Positions 1 to 4,772 of a stretch of 7,810 nt of DNA are shown piece by piece; position 1 is the first letter of the stretch; each line of letters starts with the position of its first letter. A program made the translations under genes and the position numbers. Source of the DNA: an uncultured Phascolarctobacterium sp. (GTDB lineage: Bacteria > Bacillota > Negativicutes > Acidaminococcales > Acidaminococcaceae); the NCBI GenBank assembly GCA_937901335.1, contig CALCHC010000081.1, positions 1 to 7,810 on the forward strand, read 5' to 3'. Under the pieces are notes generated by a model. It did no database searches. It was given only the letters and a program-made list of their open reading frames with translations, and had not been told where the DNA came from.

Positions 1-2
1 AT

Positions 3-398
3 ATAAAAGGAAAAGAGTCTAATATTCAAGAATATAAATTTTTCCATGTTAAAGAATTAGATAATAATTATTCTAATTTCTTGGAAAACTCTTTAGGAGG
101 TTTTGCTTCGCATTCAGAAATCTATGATGTTGCAGTTATTTTCGATAAAGAAAAAGGGCTTTATGCGTTTACCGCTCAGATGGTAAACGCTGCTGTTACG
201 TTCTTTATGGACGGACAGGGAAGAGAAAAATTCAACTGGGTTTTTGAACAGGTTAAATCCAAATATGGAAACTGGTTTGATGTCGATGCCATTCAGAATG
301 CAATTCAGGCGCAAAGAGAAGCTGAAGAACGTGCACGCCAGGAAGAAGCAAATCGATTACAGCAGATTCAACAACAGCAGCAACAGCAGCAGCAGTAG
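3..398 (+). CDS. Hypothetical protein, 5'-partial, ending in polyglutamine
   Basis: I do not recognise this protein. The reading frame is open from the left edge (codons start at base 3), so the true start lies outside the window; the TTG at 81 is internal and has no ribosome binding site. About 131 residues are visible. The first ~90 are mixed and globular-looking, with aromatic and hydrophobic segments (for example FTAQMVNAAVTFFMDG). They are followed by a charged helix rich in Gln, Glu, Arg and Ala (QAQREAEERARQEEANRLQQ), which looks like a coiled coil, and then nine consecutive Gln codons before a TAG stop. The stop falls inside or directly beside the breakpoint that truncates gatA on the other strand, so the natural C-terminus may be lost. 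The frame is convergent with gatA. The coding assignment rests on protein-like composition and a long open frame, not on homology. Confidence 0.55.
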   Translation: MKGKESNIQEYKFFHVKELDNNYSNFLENSLGGFASHSEIYDVAVIFDKEKGLYAFTAQMVNAAVTFFMDGQGREKFNWVFEQVKSKYGNWFDVDAIQNAIQAQREAEERARQEEANRLQQIQQQQQQQQQ

Positions 399-861
399 CA
401 CAGCCACCAGTGGTGCAGTTCAAGTTCCAAGGATTGTGAACAGCGCCATTGAAAGAGTTGTCAGTGGTGTTGCCAATGGAGAATTCTGCCATGTTAGCTT
501 TGCCCAGGAATACAGCGTCTTCTTTGCGAAGTTCTTCAGTAACGTGAGCATCAAAAACAGTTTCTACACCTTGCAACATTTTGGAAGCGCAAGAAGTAAC
601 TTGGCCATAAATATTGATATTGTCTTTGAAAACAACAGGAATACCAGCGAGAGGAGCAATAGCTTCGCCAGCAGCAATTTTAGCATCAACTTCAGCAGCT
701 TTTGCCAAAGCTTCTTCTTTAGACAAGCTAATGTAAGCGTTAACTTGTTCGTCAACAGCAGCAATACGATCATATACAGCGTTGGTAAGTTCAACAGCAG
801 TAATTTCTTTGTTCACGAGTTTTTCATGCAACTCGTGAGCGGTATATTTAAACAAATCCAC
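253..861 (-). CDS. gatA: Asp-tRNA(Asn)/Glu-tRNA(Gln) amidotransferase subunit A, N-terminal fragment (truncated)
   Basis: GatA is the amidase subunit of GatCAB, which releases ammonia from glutamine to amidate Glu-tRNA(Gln) or Asp-tRNA(Asn) in the cytoplasm. Start: GTG at 859-861 with AGGAGG (869-874) seven bases upstream, in the short gap after gatC. Residues 1-153 match the family: N-terminal MDLFKYTAHELHEKL, then LAGIPVVFKDNI carrying the catalytic Lys79, then CASKML, GKANMAEFSIG and NPWNLNCTTGG. Family members continue with a GGSSGGS motif holding the cis-Ser. Here the sequence reads GG-CAT-AAAVAA and then becomes the antisense of the polyGln gene, with no GatA similarity down to the stop at 253. 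Recognisable GatA therefore ends near base 403. Normal length is about 485-490 residues, and the nucleophile-bearing part is missing, so this fragment cannot be an active amidase. The remainder may lie elsewhere in the genome if this is an assembly error. Confidence 0.85.
   Translation of the reverse strand: MDLFKYTAHELHEKLVNKEITAVELTNAVYDRIAAVDEQVNAYISLSKEEALAKAAEVDAKIAAGEAIAPLAGIPVVFKDNINIYGQVTSCASKMLQGVETVFDAHVTEELRKEDAVFLGKANMAEFSIGNTTDNSFNGAVHNPWNLNCTTGGCATAAAVAAVVESAVIDLLLPGVHVLQLLFAPELHSEWHRHQTSFHIWI
360..395 (+). repeat. CAG/CAA (polyGln) trinucleotide tract
   Basis: Codons 360-365 are CAG CAG, 366-368 is ATT, and 369-395 are nine CAR codons in a row, six of them CAG. Read on the other strand in the gatA frame, the same bases encode an Ala/Val run (AAAVAA) like the one that follows the Ser-rich motif in GatA proteins. 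The tract is therefore a short homology between two unrelated genes and the probable site where they were joined. Confidence 0.85.
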
Positions 862-879
862 AGTAGTTCCTCCTTTATA

Positions 880-1167
880 TTATTCCATAACGCGCGGAAC
901 TTTAAAGCCGCCATTGTGTACAGCCGGAGCATCTTTCAATGCAACTTCTTGAGTTACACCTTCAACAGCAACGTCTTCACGGAAAGCGTTGTAGATGGGC
1001 AGAATATAAGTGGTAGGTTCAACATTTTCAGTATCGAGTTTTTGCAGCTCATCAGCATAAGCAAAAATGTCATTGTAATGCGCCAAGAAAGCTTCTTTTT
1101 CAGCTTCAGGAACAATTACTTTGGTCAGATCAGCAACACGTTCTAAGATTTCAACTGTTACTTTCAT
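880..1167 (-). CDS. gatC: Asp-tRNA(Asn)/Glu-tRNA(Gln) amidotransferase subunit C
   Basis: A 95-residue protein, the usual GatC length. GatC is the small subunit that wraps around and stabilises the GatA-GatB interface in the tRNA-dependent amidotransferase. Family features seen: an N-terminal helix (VEILERVADLTKVIVPEAE), a second helix ending in LQKLDTENVEPTTY (the family's LDTxxVEP signature), then FREDV, and a C-terminal ALKDAP...GGFKVPRVME. The start is ATG at 1165-1167 with an AGGAAGGTG ribosome binding site at 1173-1181. gatA follows after an 18-bp gap containing its own AGGAGG, the standard gatC-gatA operon order. gatB is not in the window. An extended -10 promoter lies about 70 bp upstream. 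The gene itself looks intact although its partner gatA is broken. Confidence 0.95.
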   Translation of the reverse strand: MKVTVEILERVADLTKVIVPEAEKEAFLAHYNDIFAYADELQKLDTENVEPTTYILPIYNAFREDVAVEGVTQEVALKDAPAVHNGGFKVPRVME

Positions 1168-1202
1168 TTTTTCACCTTCCTAAGAAAAATATATTTAATT
1201 TT

Positions 1203-1229
1203 ATTGACAACCATTTTGTAAATTGACAA
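1203..1229. repeat. Direct repeat ATTGACAA x2 in the gatC leader
   Basis: ATTGACAA occurs at 1203-1210 and 1222-1229, 19 bp apart (nearly two helical turns). Both copies fall between the proposed gatC start point and the gatC ribosome binding site. They could be an operator for a dimeric regulator acting as a roadblock, or chance in AT-rich DNA. On the plus strand each contains TTGACA, but neither has a -10 at the right distance, so I do not call them plus-strand promoters. Confidence 0.35.
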
Positions 1230-1237
1230 TCCGATTT

Positions 1238-1246
1238 ATTATATCA
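1238..1246 (-). promoter_or_regulatory. Extended -10 promoter for gatCA
   Basis: Read on the reverse strand this is TGATATAAT, a perfect TATAAT with the TGn extension. There is no good -35 at 16-18 bp (the hexamer there is ACACAG), as is common for extended -10 promoters. Transcription would start near 1231 and give a leader of about 63 nt before the gatC start, containing the two direct repeats listed separately. Confidence 0.55.
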
Positions 1247-1448
1247 CAATTTCTTCAAAACTGTGTACCCATTTTTTAAAATTTTCATCCATACAGTTAT
1301 ACTTTCTTCCATTGTATGTAACAGTTTTCAAATCAGAAAGAGACTTACTCAATTCAACTGCAATCTTCCATTTTAAAATGTTATCTTCTGTTTCAGAAAA
1401 CTCCTTTCTGAAATGAAAAGTTCTTGGCAATTTTGGCAAGAGCTTCAT
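1239..1448 (-). CDS. Doubtful small ORF, 69 codons
   Basis: An unrecognised reading frame filling most of the gatC-rubrerythrin spacer. From ATG at 1446-1448 it would encode a basic, hydrophilic protein (WKIAVELSKSLSDLKTVTY in the middle, WVHSFEEIVI at the end), with no signal peptide or membrane segment. The composition is protein-like, with two Trp and one Cys. Against it: there is no ribosome binding site before the ATG, two inverted repeats fall in or at its 5' half, and its last codons coincide with the gatC extended -10. It may be a decayed remnant or chance. If real, it would be co-directional with gatC. Confidence 0.2.
   Translation of the reverse strand: MKLLPKLPRTFHFRKEFSETEDNILKWKIAVELSKSLSDLKTVTYNGRKYNCMDENFKKWVHSFEEIVI
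1391..1413. repeat. Perfect 9-bp inverted repeat
   Basis: TTTCAGAAA (1391-1399) and TTTCTGAAA (1405-1413) are exact reverse complements separated by five bases (ACTCC). There is no T-run directly after either arm, so it is not a typical terminator. It could be an operator or an RNA hairpin in the spacer upstream of the rubrerythrin promoter. Confidence 0.5.
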
Positions 1449-1463
1449 AAAATGAAAAGCTCT
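1439..1463. repeat. Imperfect inverted repeat beside the spacer ORF start
   Basis: AGAGCTTCAT (about 1439-1448) pairs with ATGAAAAGCTCT (about 1452-1463) with a two-base bulge. On the plus strand it is followed by an A-run and on the minus strand by mixed sequence, so it lacks the U-tract of an intrinsic terminator. Its role is unknown. Confidence 0.4.
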
Positions 1464-1479
1464 AAAAATTTCTTGTAAT

Positions 1480-1496
1480 TAATAATAATTATTATT
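1480..1496. promoter_or_regulatory. PerR/Fur-like operator overlapping the rubrerythrin -35
   Basis: Bases 1481-1496 form a perfect 16-bp palindrome, AATAATAATTATTATT. In 7-1-7 form, 1480-1494 reads TAATAAT-A-ATTATTA. It differs at one position per half-site from both the PerR box (TTATAAT-N-ATTATAA) and the Fur box (TGATAAT-N-ATTATCA). It overlaps the first two bases of the -35 hexamer, where a bound repressor would block RNA polymerase. PerR control of rubrerythrin-type genes is established in clostridia; that this site is a PerR site is my inference. Confidence 0.5.
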
Positions 1497-1523
1497 GACA
1501 GACTCCTAGAGCTATGGTATTAT
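1495..1523 (+). promoter_or_regulatory. Sigma-70-type promoter of the rubrerythrin gene
   Basis: TTGACA at 1495-1500 is followed by a 17-bp spacer and TATTAT at 1518-1523, preceded by TGG, which also gives an extended -10. This is close to the consensus for the housekeeping sigma factor. Transcription would start near 1530, leaving a leader of about 87 nt before the rubrerythrin ATG. Confidence 0.85.
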
Positions 1524-1550
1524 TAACTCAACAAAGGACAGCAAACAAAA

Positions 1551-1580
1551 ATGCCGGTCCGAATTAAAACGAAAAAATAA
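1551..1580 (+). other. Possible 9-codon leader ORF in the rubrerythrin 5' UTR
   Basis: ATG at 1551 opens a short frame, MPVRIKTKK, that stops with TAA at 1578-1580, 36 bases before the rubrerythrin ATG. A weak AAAGGA lies at 1534-1539, rather far from the start. It may simply be chance in an A-rich leader. Confidence 0.15.
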
Positions 1581-1616
1581 AATTCTAAATAACTTTTATT
1601 ATGGAGGAAATTAACT

Positions 1617-2159
1617 ATGAAAAAATTTGTATGTCAAGTATGCGGTTATGTACATGAAGGCGAAGCAGCTCCGGAATTCTGCCCCCAATGCAGAGTACCC
1701 GCTTCCAAATTTACCGAAATGAAAGAAGAAATGGAATGGGCAGCTGAACACATCGTTGGTATCGCAGCTGACGCTCCGGAAGATATCAAAATGGATCTCC
1801 GCGCTAACTTCAACGGCGAATGCTCCGAAGTTGGTATGTACTTGGCAATGAGCCGCGTAGCTTTCCGCGAAGGTTATCCTGAAATCGGCATGTACTGGGA
1901 AAAAGCAGCTTTCGAAGAAGCTGAACATGCTGCTAAATTCGCAGAATTGTTGGGCGAAGTAGTAACCGCTTCCTCCAAGAAAAACCTCGAAATGCGCGTA
2001 GAAGCTGAAAACGGTGCAACCGCTGGTAAAATTGAATTGGCTGACCGTGCAAGAGCACTTGGTCTCCATGCAATCGCTGACACCGTATACGAAATGGGCA
2101 AAGACGAAGCTCGTCACGGCAAAGCTTTCGAAGGTCTCTTGAAACGTTACTTCAAATAA
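1617..2159 (+). CDS. Reverse rubrerythrin (NADH/rubredoxin-linked peroxidase)
   Basis: A 180-residue cytoplasmic non-haem iron protein that reduces hydrogen peroxide (and supports O2 tolerance) in anaerobes. Domain order is reversed relative to classical rubrerythrin. The rubredoxin-like Fe(Cys)4 domain is N-terminal, with Cys6-x2-Cys9-Gly and Cys22-Pro-x-Cys25. The four-helix diiron domain follows from about residue 58: NFNGECSEVGMYLAM (Glu68/Glu71), EEAEH (Glu101-x2-His104), RVEAENGA (Glu129/Glu131) and DEARH (Glu164-x2-His167). The end, GKAFEGLLKRYF, is typical of the clostridial reverse rubrerythrins. Length matches the family. The start is ATG with GGAGGA at 1603-1608. The gene is alone between its own promoter and a strong terminator, and the PerR/Fur-like palindrome at the -35 suggests induction by peroxide. 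Codon use is strongly biased, consistent with high expression. Nothing appears broken. Confidence 0.95.
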   Translation: MKKFVCQVCGYVHEGEAAPEFCPQCRVPASKFTEMKEEMEWAAEHIVGIAADAPEDIKMDLRANFNGECSEVGMYLAMSRVAFREGYPEIGMYWEKAAFEEAEHAAKFAELLGEVVTASSKKNLEMRVEAENGATAGKIELADRARALGLHAIADTVYEMGKDEARHGKAFEGLLKRYFK

Positions 2160-2182
2160 AAAACACTTCTTGTGCTAACATC

Positions 2183-2216
2183 TCCCCGCTACTTAAGTAG
2201 CGGGGATTTTTATTTT
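2183..2216 (+). terminator. Rho-independent terminator after rubrerythrin
   Basis: Bases 2183-2206 are a perfect 24-bp palindrome, giving a 10-bp GC-rich stem (TCCCCGCTAC/GTAGCGGGGA) with a TTAA loop, followed by TTTTTATTTT. It lies 24 bp after the rubrerythrin stop codon. Confidence 0.95.
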
Positions 2217-2306
2217 AAAAATTATAAAATGCTATTGCCCCTAATATAGGAATAAAACAAATTAAAAAATCGCTATAAATTTTACAAAAATTTTCCAAAT
2301 AACCGC

Positions 2307-2334
2307 TTGTAGCTTTTATTTTCTCCCATATTAT
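2307..2334 (+). promoter_or_regulatory. Probable promoter of the ABC importer operon
   Basis: TTGTAG at 2307-2312, a 16-bp spacer, and TATTAT at 2329-2334. This is the best sigma-70 match in the gap before the binding-protein gene. It predicts a start near 2341 and a leader of about 157 nt. The -35 is imperfect, so an alternative site nearer the gene is possible. Confidence 0.5.
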
Positions 2335-2497
2335 GGTAAGATAAGTTCAGATATGTGTCGCATTTGAAAACTGTTTATATTTTTGTACCAAGGCTTCATC
2401 ATTTTTGCTTTGCCAACAGTACAAATTAGCATCTTCACGATGCGATATATTAAATTCCGGCAGTGTGTCCGGCAAATCTTTAAGGAGGTTTTTAGTT
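2335..2497 (+). other. Leader region of the importer operon
   Basis: About 160 bases with no convincing gene. It contains a perfect small hairpin, GCATC-TTCAC-GATGC (2429-2443), a CCGG pair (2457-2460 and 2470-2473) that can form a second short stem, and the AAGGAGG ribosome binding site at 2482-2488. I recognise no known riboswitch in it. The length and the stems near the ribosome binding site leave room for translational control. Confidence 0.35.
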
Positions 2498-3532
2498 ATG
2501 GCTAAAAAACTTGGTTTAGTGGTAATGATGCTCATGGTAGCAGCTACCATGCTGTTGGCAGGTTGCGGCGGCAAAAAAGAAGAAAAGAAAGCTGAAGCTC
2601 CGAAAGACGGCAAAAAAATTGTTGTTTACACCTCTATGAAAGAAGTTCTCATCAAAGGCATTGTTGATGGCTTCAAAAAAGCAAACCCTGGCATCGAAGT
2701 TGACTATCAATCCGCTGGCGCTGGCAAATTGATGGCTAAAATCGCTGCAGAACGTCAATCCGGCAAAATCCTTGCTGACGTTATCTGGACCTCTGAAGTT
2801 CCTGACTTCTACAAAATGAAAAAAGAAGGCATCTTGGCTACTTACAAGAGCCCCGTTTTCAAAGAAGTATTGAATCCGTTTGAAGACTATGATGGCTCCT
2901 TCACCGCAGCTCGTCTCGGTACTTTGGGCATCATCATCAACACCGATAAAGTTAAAACTGCTCCGACCCAATGGTCCGACCTCAAAAAACCGGAATTCAA
3001 AAACGGTTTCGCAGTTGCTAACCCGGCTCTCTCCGGTACCGCTTACATGTCTATCGCATTGTTGACCAAACAATTCGGCCCTGACTTCTTCAAAGAATTG
3101 AAAGCTAACGGCGCTCGCGTTGGTAAAGGTTCTGGCCAAGTTATCGACGACACCGCTTCCGGCGAATTGACTGCTTGCCTCGGCGTTGACTACATCACCA
3201 ATGCTAAAATCGCTAAAGGCGCTCATCTCCAAATGTGCTATCCGCCTGAATTGATTATGGTTCCGTCCCCGGTTGCAATCTTCAAAGATTCCAAACAAAT
3301 GGACGCTGCTCAAAAATTTGTTGACTATCTGCTCGGCGCTGAAGCTCAACAAATGGTTGCTAACCAAGGCACCATCCCCGTTCGTGAAGACGTAAAAATC
3401 GACCCGAAATTCGGTTTGGTTTCCCCGAAAGTTGCTATCGAAAAAGGTATCAAAGTTAACTACCTCGATATCATCGACAGCAAAGAAAAAATCGTTAAAG
3501 ACTTCACCGAACTCATGCAAGTTAAAAAATAA
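2498..3532 (+). CDS. ABC importer solute-binding lipoprotein (FbpA/AfuA/PhnS superfamily)
   Basis: A 344-residue extracytoplasmic binding protein that delivers a small ligand to the permease encoded downstream. The N-terminus is a lipoprotein signal: basic MAKK, hydrophobic core, lipobox LAGC with acylated Cys23, then a Lys/Glu/Gly linker to about residue 40. The mature protein begins with KKIVVYTSMKEV and shows family landmarks: FKKANPGIEV, KIAAERQSGKILADVIW, LGTLGIIINTDK, ALSGTAYMSIALL, and the C-terminal VPSPVAIFKDSK followed by AQKFVDYLLGAEAQQMVANQGTIPVRED. The start is ATG at 2498 with AGGAGG nine bases upstream; an in-frame upstream extension would bury the signal peptide and is rejected. 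The tandem Tyr pair that binds Fe3+ in classical FbpA is not seen (the region reads GVDYITNAK), so phosphonate or sugar-phosphate relatives are possible. The exact ligand is unknown. A terminator follows it, which should make it the most abundant component. Confidence 0.9.
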   Translation: MAKKLGLVVMMLMVAATMLLAGCGGKKEEKKAEAPKDGKKIVVYTSMKEVLIKGIVDGFKKANPGIEVDYQSAGAGKLMAKIAAERQSGKILADVIWTSEVPDFYKMKKEGILATYKSPVFKEVLNPFEDYDGSFTAARLGTLGIIINTDKVKTAPTQWSDLKKPEFKNGFAVANPALSGTAYMSIALLTKQFGPDFFKELKANGARVGKGSGQVIDDTASGELTACLGVDYITNAKIAKGAHLQMCYPPELIMVPSPVAIFKDSKQMDAAQKFVDYLLGAEAQQMVANQGTIPVREDVKIDPKFGLVSPKVAIEKGIKVNYLDIIDSKEKIVKDFTELMQVKK

Positions 3533-3582
3533 TCTGTTATTGTAATACTGCTTTAACAATTATAGGATTTGTATAGTAAATC

Positions 3583-3616
3583 AATGGCAGAACGGAAAAT
3601 CCGTTCTGCCATTTTT
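3583..3616 (+). terminator. Intra-operon terminator between binding protein and ATPase genes
   Basis: A 14-bp perfect stem, AATGGCAGAACGGA (3583-3596) with TCCGTTCTGCCATT (3600-3613), has a 3-base loop and merges into a T-run to 3616. It sits 50 bp after the binding-protein stop and 65 bp before the ATPase start. I see no strong promoter after it, so partial read-through probably feeds the downstream genes, a common way to make excess binding protein. Confidence 0.9.
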
Positions 3617-3680
3617 GCAATTTTATAATTACACCGAAAACTTCTGCATTACGCAAAATTTTCTGGAGGTTATCTTACTT

Positions 3681-4772
3681 ATGGAAAACATTATCAAGGT
3701 TGAAGGCGTAACTAAAAGCTACGCTAAACACCAAGTTCACCAGAACTTGAGCCTGGACATTGTACGCGGCGAATGCTTTACCCTGCTCGGTCCTTCCGGT
3801 TGTGGTAAAACCGTTCTCATTCGTATGATTGCAGGCCACGAAGTTCCTGATGAAGGCAAAATCAGCATCGATAACACCATTGTTACCGACAGTGCTACTG
3901 GCGAATACATTCCGCCTGAACGCCGTGGCTTGGGTATCGTATTCCAAGACTATGCTGTATGGCCCCACATGACTGTTTTTGAAAACATCGCTTATCCGTT
4001 GAAAATGGAAAAACGCCCCAAAGCTGAAATCGACGAATTGGTTATGCGTATGATTGACATCGTTGGTATGAAAGGCTTGGATAAACGTTTGCCTTCCGAA
4101 CTTTCCGGCGGTCAACAACAACGCGTTGCTTTGGCTCGTGCACTCGTAGCTGACCCTTCCGTTATGCTGCTTGACGAACCGCTGTCCAACTTGGACGCAA
4201 ACCTGCGTGAAGAAATGCGCTTCGAAATCAAAGGCTTGCAACAAAAATTTGGCATCACCGTACTTTACGTAACCCATGACCAAGAAGTTGCACTCGCACT
4301 TTCTGATCGTATCGCAATTATGGATAACAATGGCGCAATCCGTCAAATTGGTACTCCGTACGAAATCTTTGAACAACCGGCAGATTTGTTCGTGTTCAAA
4401 TTTATGGGCATCGCAAACTTCCTCCACGTTACCGAAAAAGCAGGCAAATTCTGCGTTGGTACTGGTGACCAGGTGGTTCCCTGGGAAGCTCCTTCCGGCA
4501 GTGCTGCTAACTGGGTAGCAGGCTTCCGTCCTTCCGATGTTACCATTAGCCGTGAACCCCAAGGCCTTAAAGGCAAAATCCGTCGTGCTAACTTCTTGGG
4601 CGCAACCATGGACTACATGGTTGAAATCGACGGCGAAACTCTGCGTACCGAACTTGAAACCCATCATGCAATCAACGACAACTTGATGTTCGAAGAAGGC
4701 GAAGAATGCTACATCACCTTCAAAGCATTGCACTGGTTCGACGCTAAACAACTTGAGGAGGTGGCTGAATAA
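3681..4772 (+). CDS. ABC importer ATP-binding protein 1
   Basis: A 363-residue nucleotide-binding subunit that powers the importer at the inner face of the membrane. Motifs: Walker A GPSGCGKT (37-44, followed by Val rather than the usual Thr/Ser), Q-loop Gln89 in IVFQDYAVWPHM, signature LSGGQQQR (141-148), Walker B VMLLDEP (161-167, catalytic Glu166), D-loop SNLD (169-172) and H-loop His199 in VTHDQ. Residues from about 240 to 363 form a C-terminal TOBE-type domain (GFRPSDVTI, NFLGATMDYMVEI), as in MalK/FbpC-type ATPases. The start is ATG at 3681 with GGAGG at 3665-3669; the 22-residue upstream extension lacks a ribosome binding site and lies in the terminator. It ends in TAATG, overlapping the permease start by one base, so translation is probably coupled. 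It is a paralogue of the ATPase at 6478-7548, not a copy: the two differ in many motif-flanking positions. Confidence 0.93.
   Translation: MENIIKVEGVTKSYAKHQVHQNLSLDIVRGECFTLLGPSGCGKTVLIRMIAGHEVPDEGKISIDNTIVTDSATGEYIPPERRGLGIVFQDYAVWPHMTVFENIAYPLKMEKRPKAEIDELVMRMIDIVGMKGLDKRLPSELSGGQQQRVALARALVADPSVMLLDEPLSNLDANLREEMRFEIKGLQQKFGITVLYVTHDQEVALALSDRIAIMDNNGAIRQIGTPYEIFEQPADLFVFKFMGIANFLHVTEKAGKFCVGTGDQVVPWEAPSGSAANWVAGFRPSDVTISREPQGLKGKIRRANFLGATMDYMVEIDGETLRTELETHHAINDNLMFEEGEECYITFKALHWFDAKQLEEVAE

Noticed and set aside
244..1146. 300-codon forward ORF opposite gatA and gatC
   Set aside because: Shadow of the gatCA coding strand. It runs through the CAG repeat in the Ser frame and across the gatA-gatC gap, including the gatA ribosome binding site; no family resemblance.
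1204..1228. TTGACA hexamers at 1204-1209 and 1223-1228 as plus-strand -35 elements
   Set aside because: No -10-like hexamer lies 16-18 bp downstream of either, and the true rubrerythrin promoter is further right at 1495-1523.
2405..2497. Upstream in-frame extension of the binding-protein gene
   Set aside because: The ATG at 2498 has AGGAGG nine bases upstream and begins a perfect lipoprotein signal peptide; the extension would place about 31 residues before it.
3624..3629. TATAAT as a promoter for ATPase 1
   Set aside because: No -35 at 16-18 bp, no TGn extension, and the upstream DNA is the terminator stem.
3615..3680. Upstream in-frame extension of ATPase 1
   Set aside because: It begins within the T-tract of the terminator and has no ribosome binding site. 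The ATG at 3681 has GGAGG and matches the usual N-terminus of the family.
3675..4751. Long antisense ORF (358 codons) opposite ATPase 1, with similar ones opposite the binding protein (2516-3559), the permease (5351-6211) and ATPase 2 (6925-7461)
   Set aside because: They are codon-aligned shadows: the sense genes largely avoid TTA, CTA and TCA codons, which leaves the opposite frame without stops. The translations have no recognisable motifs and the sense proteins are clear family members.
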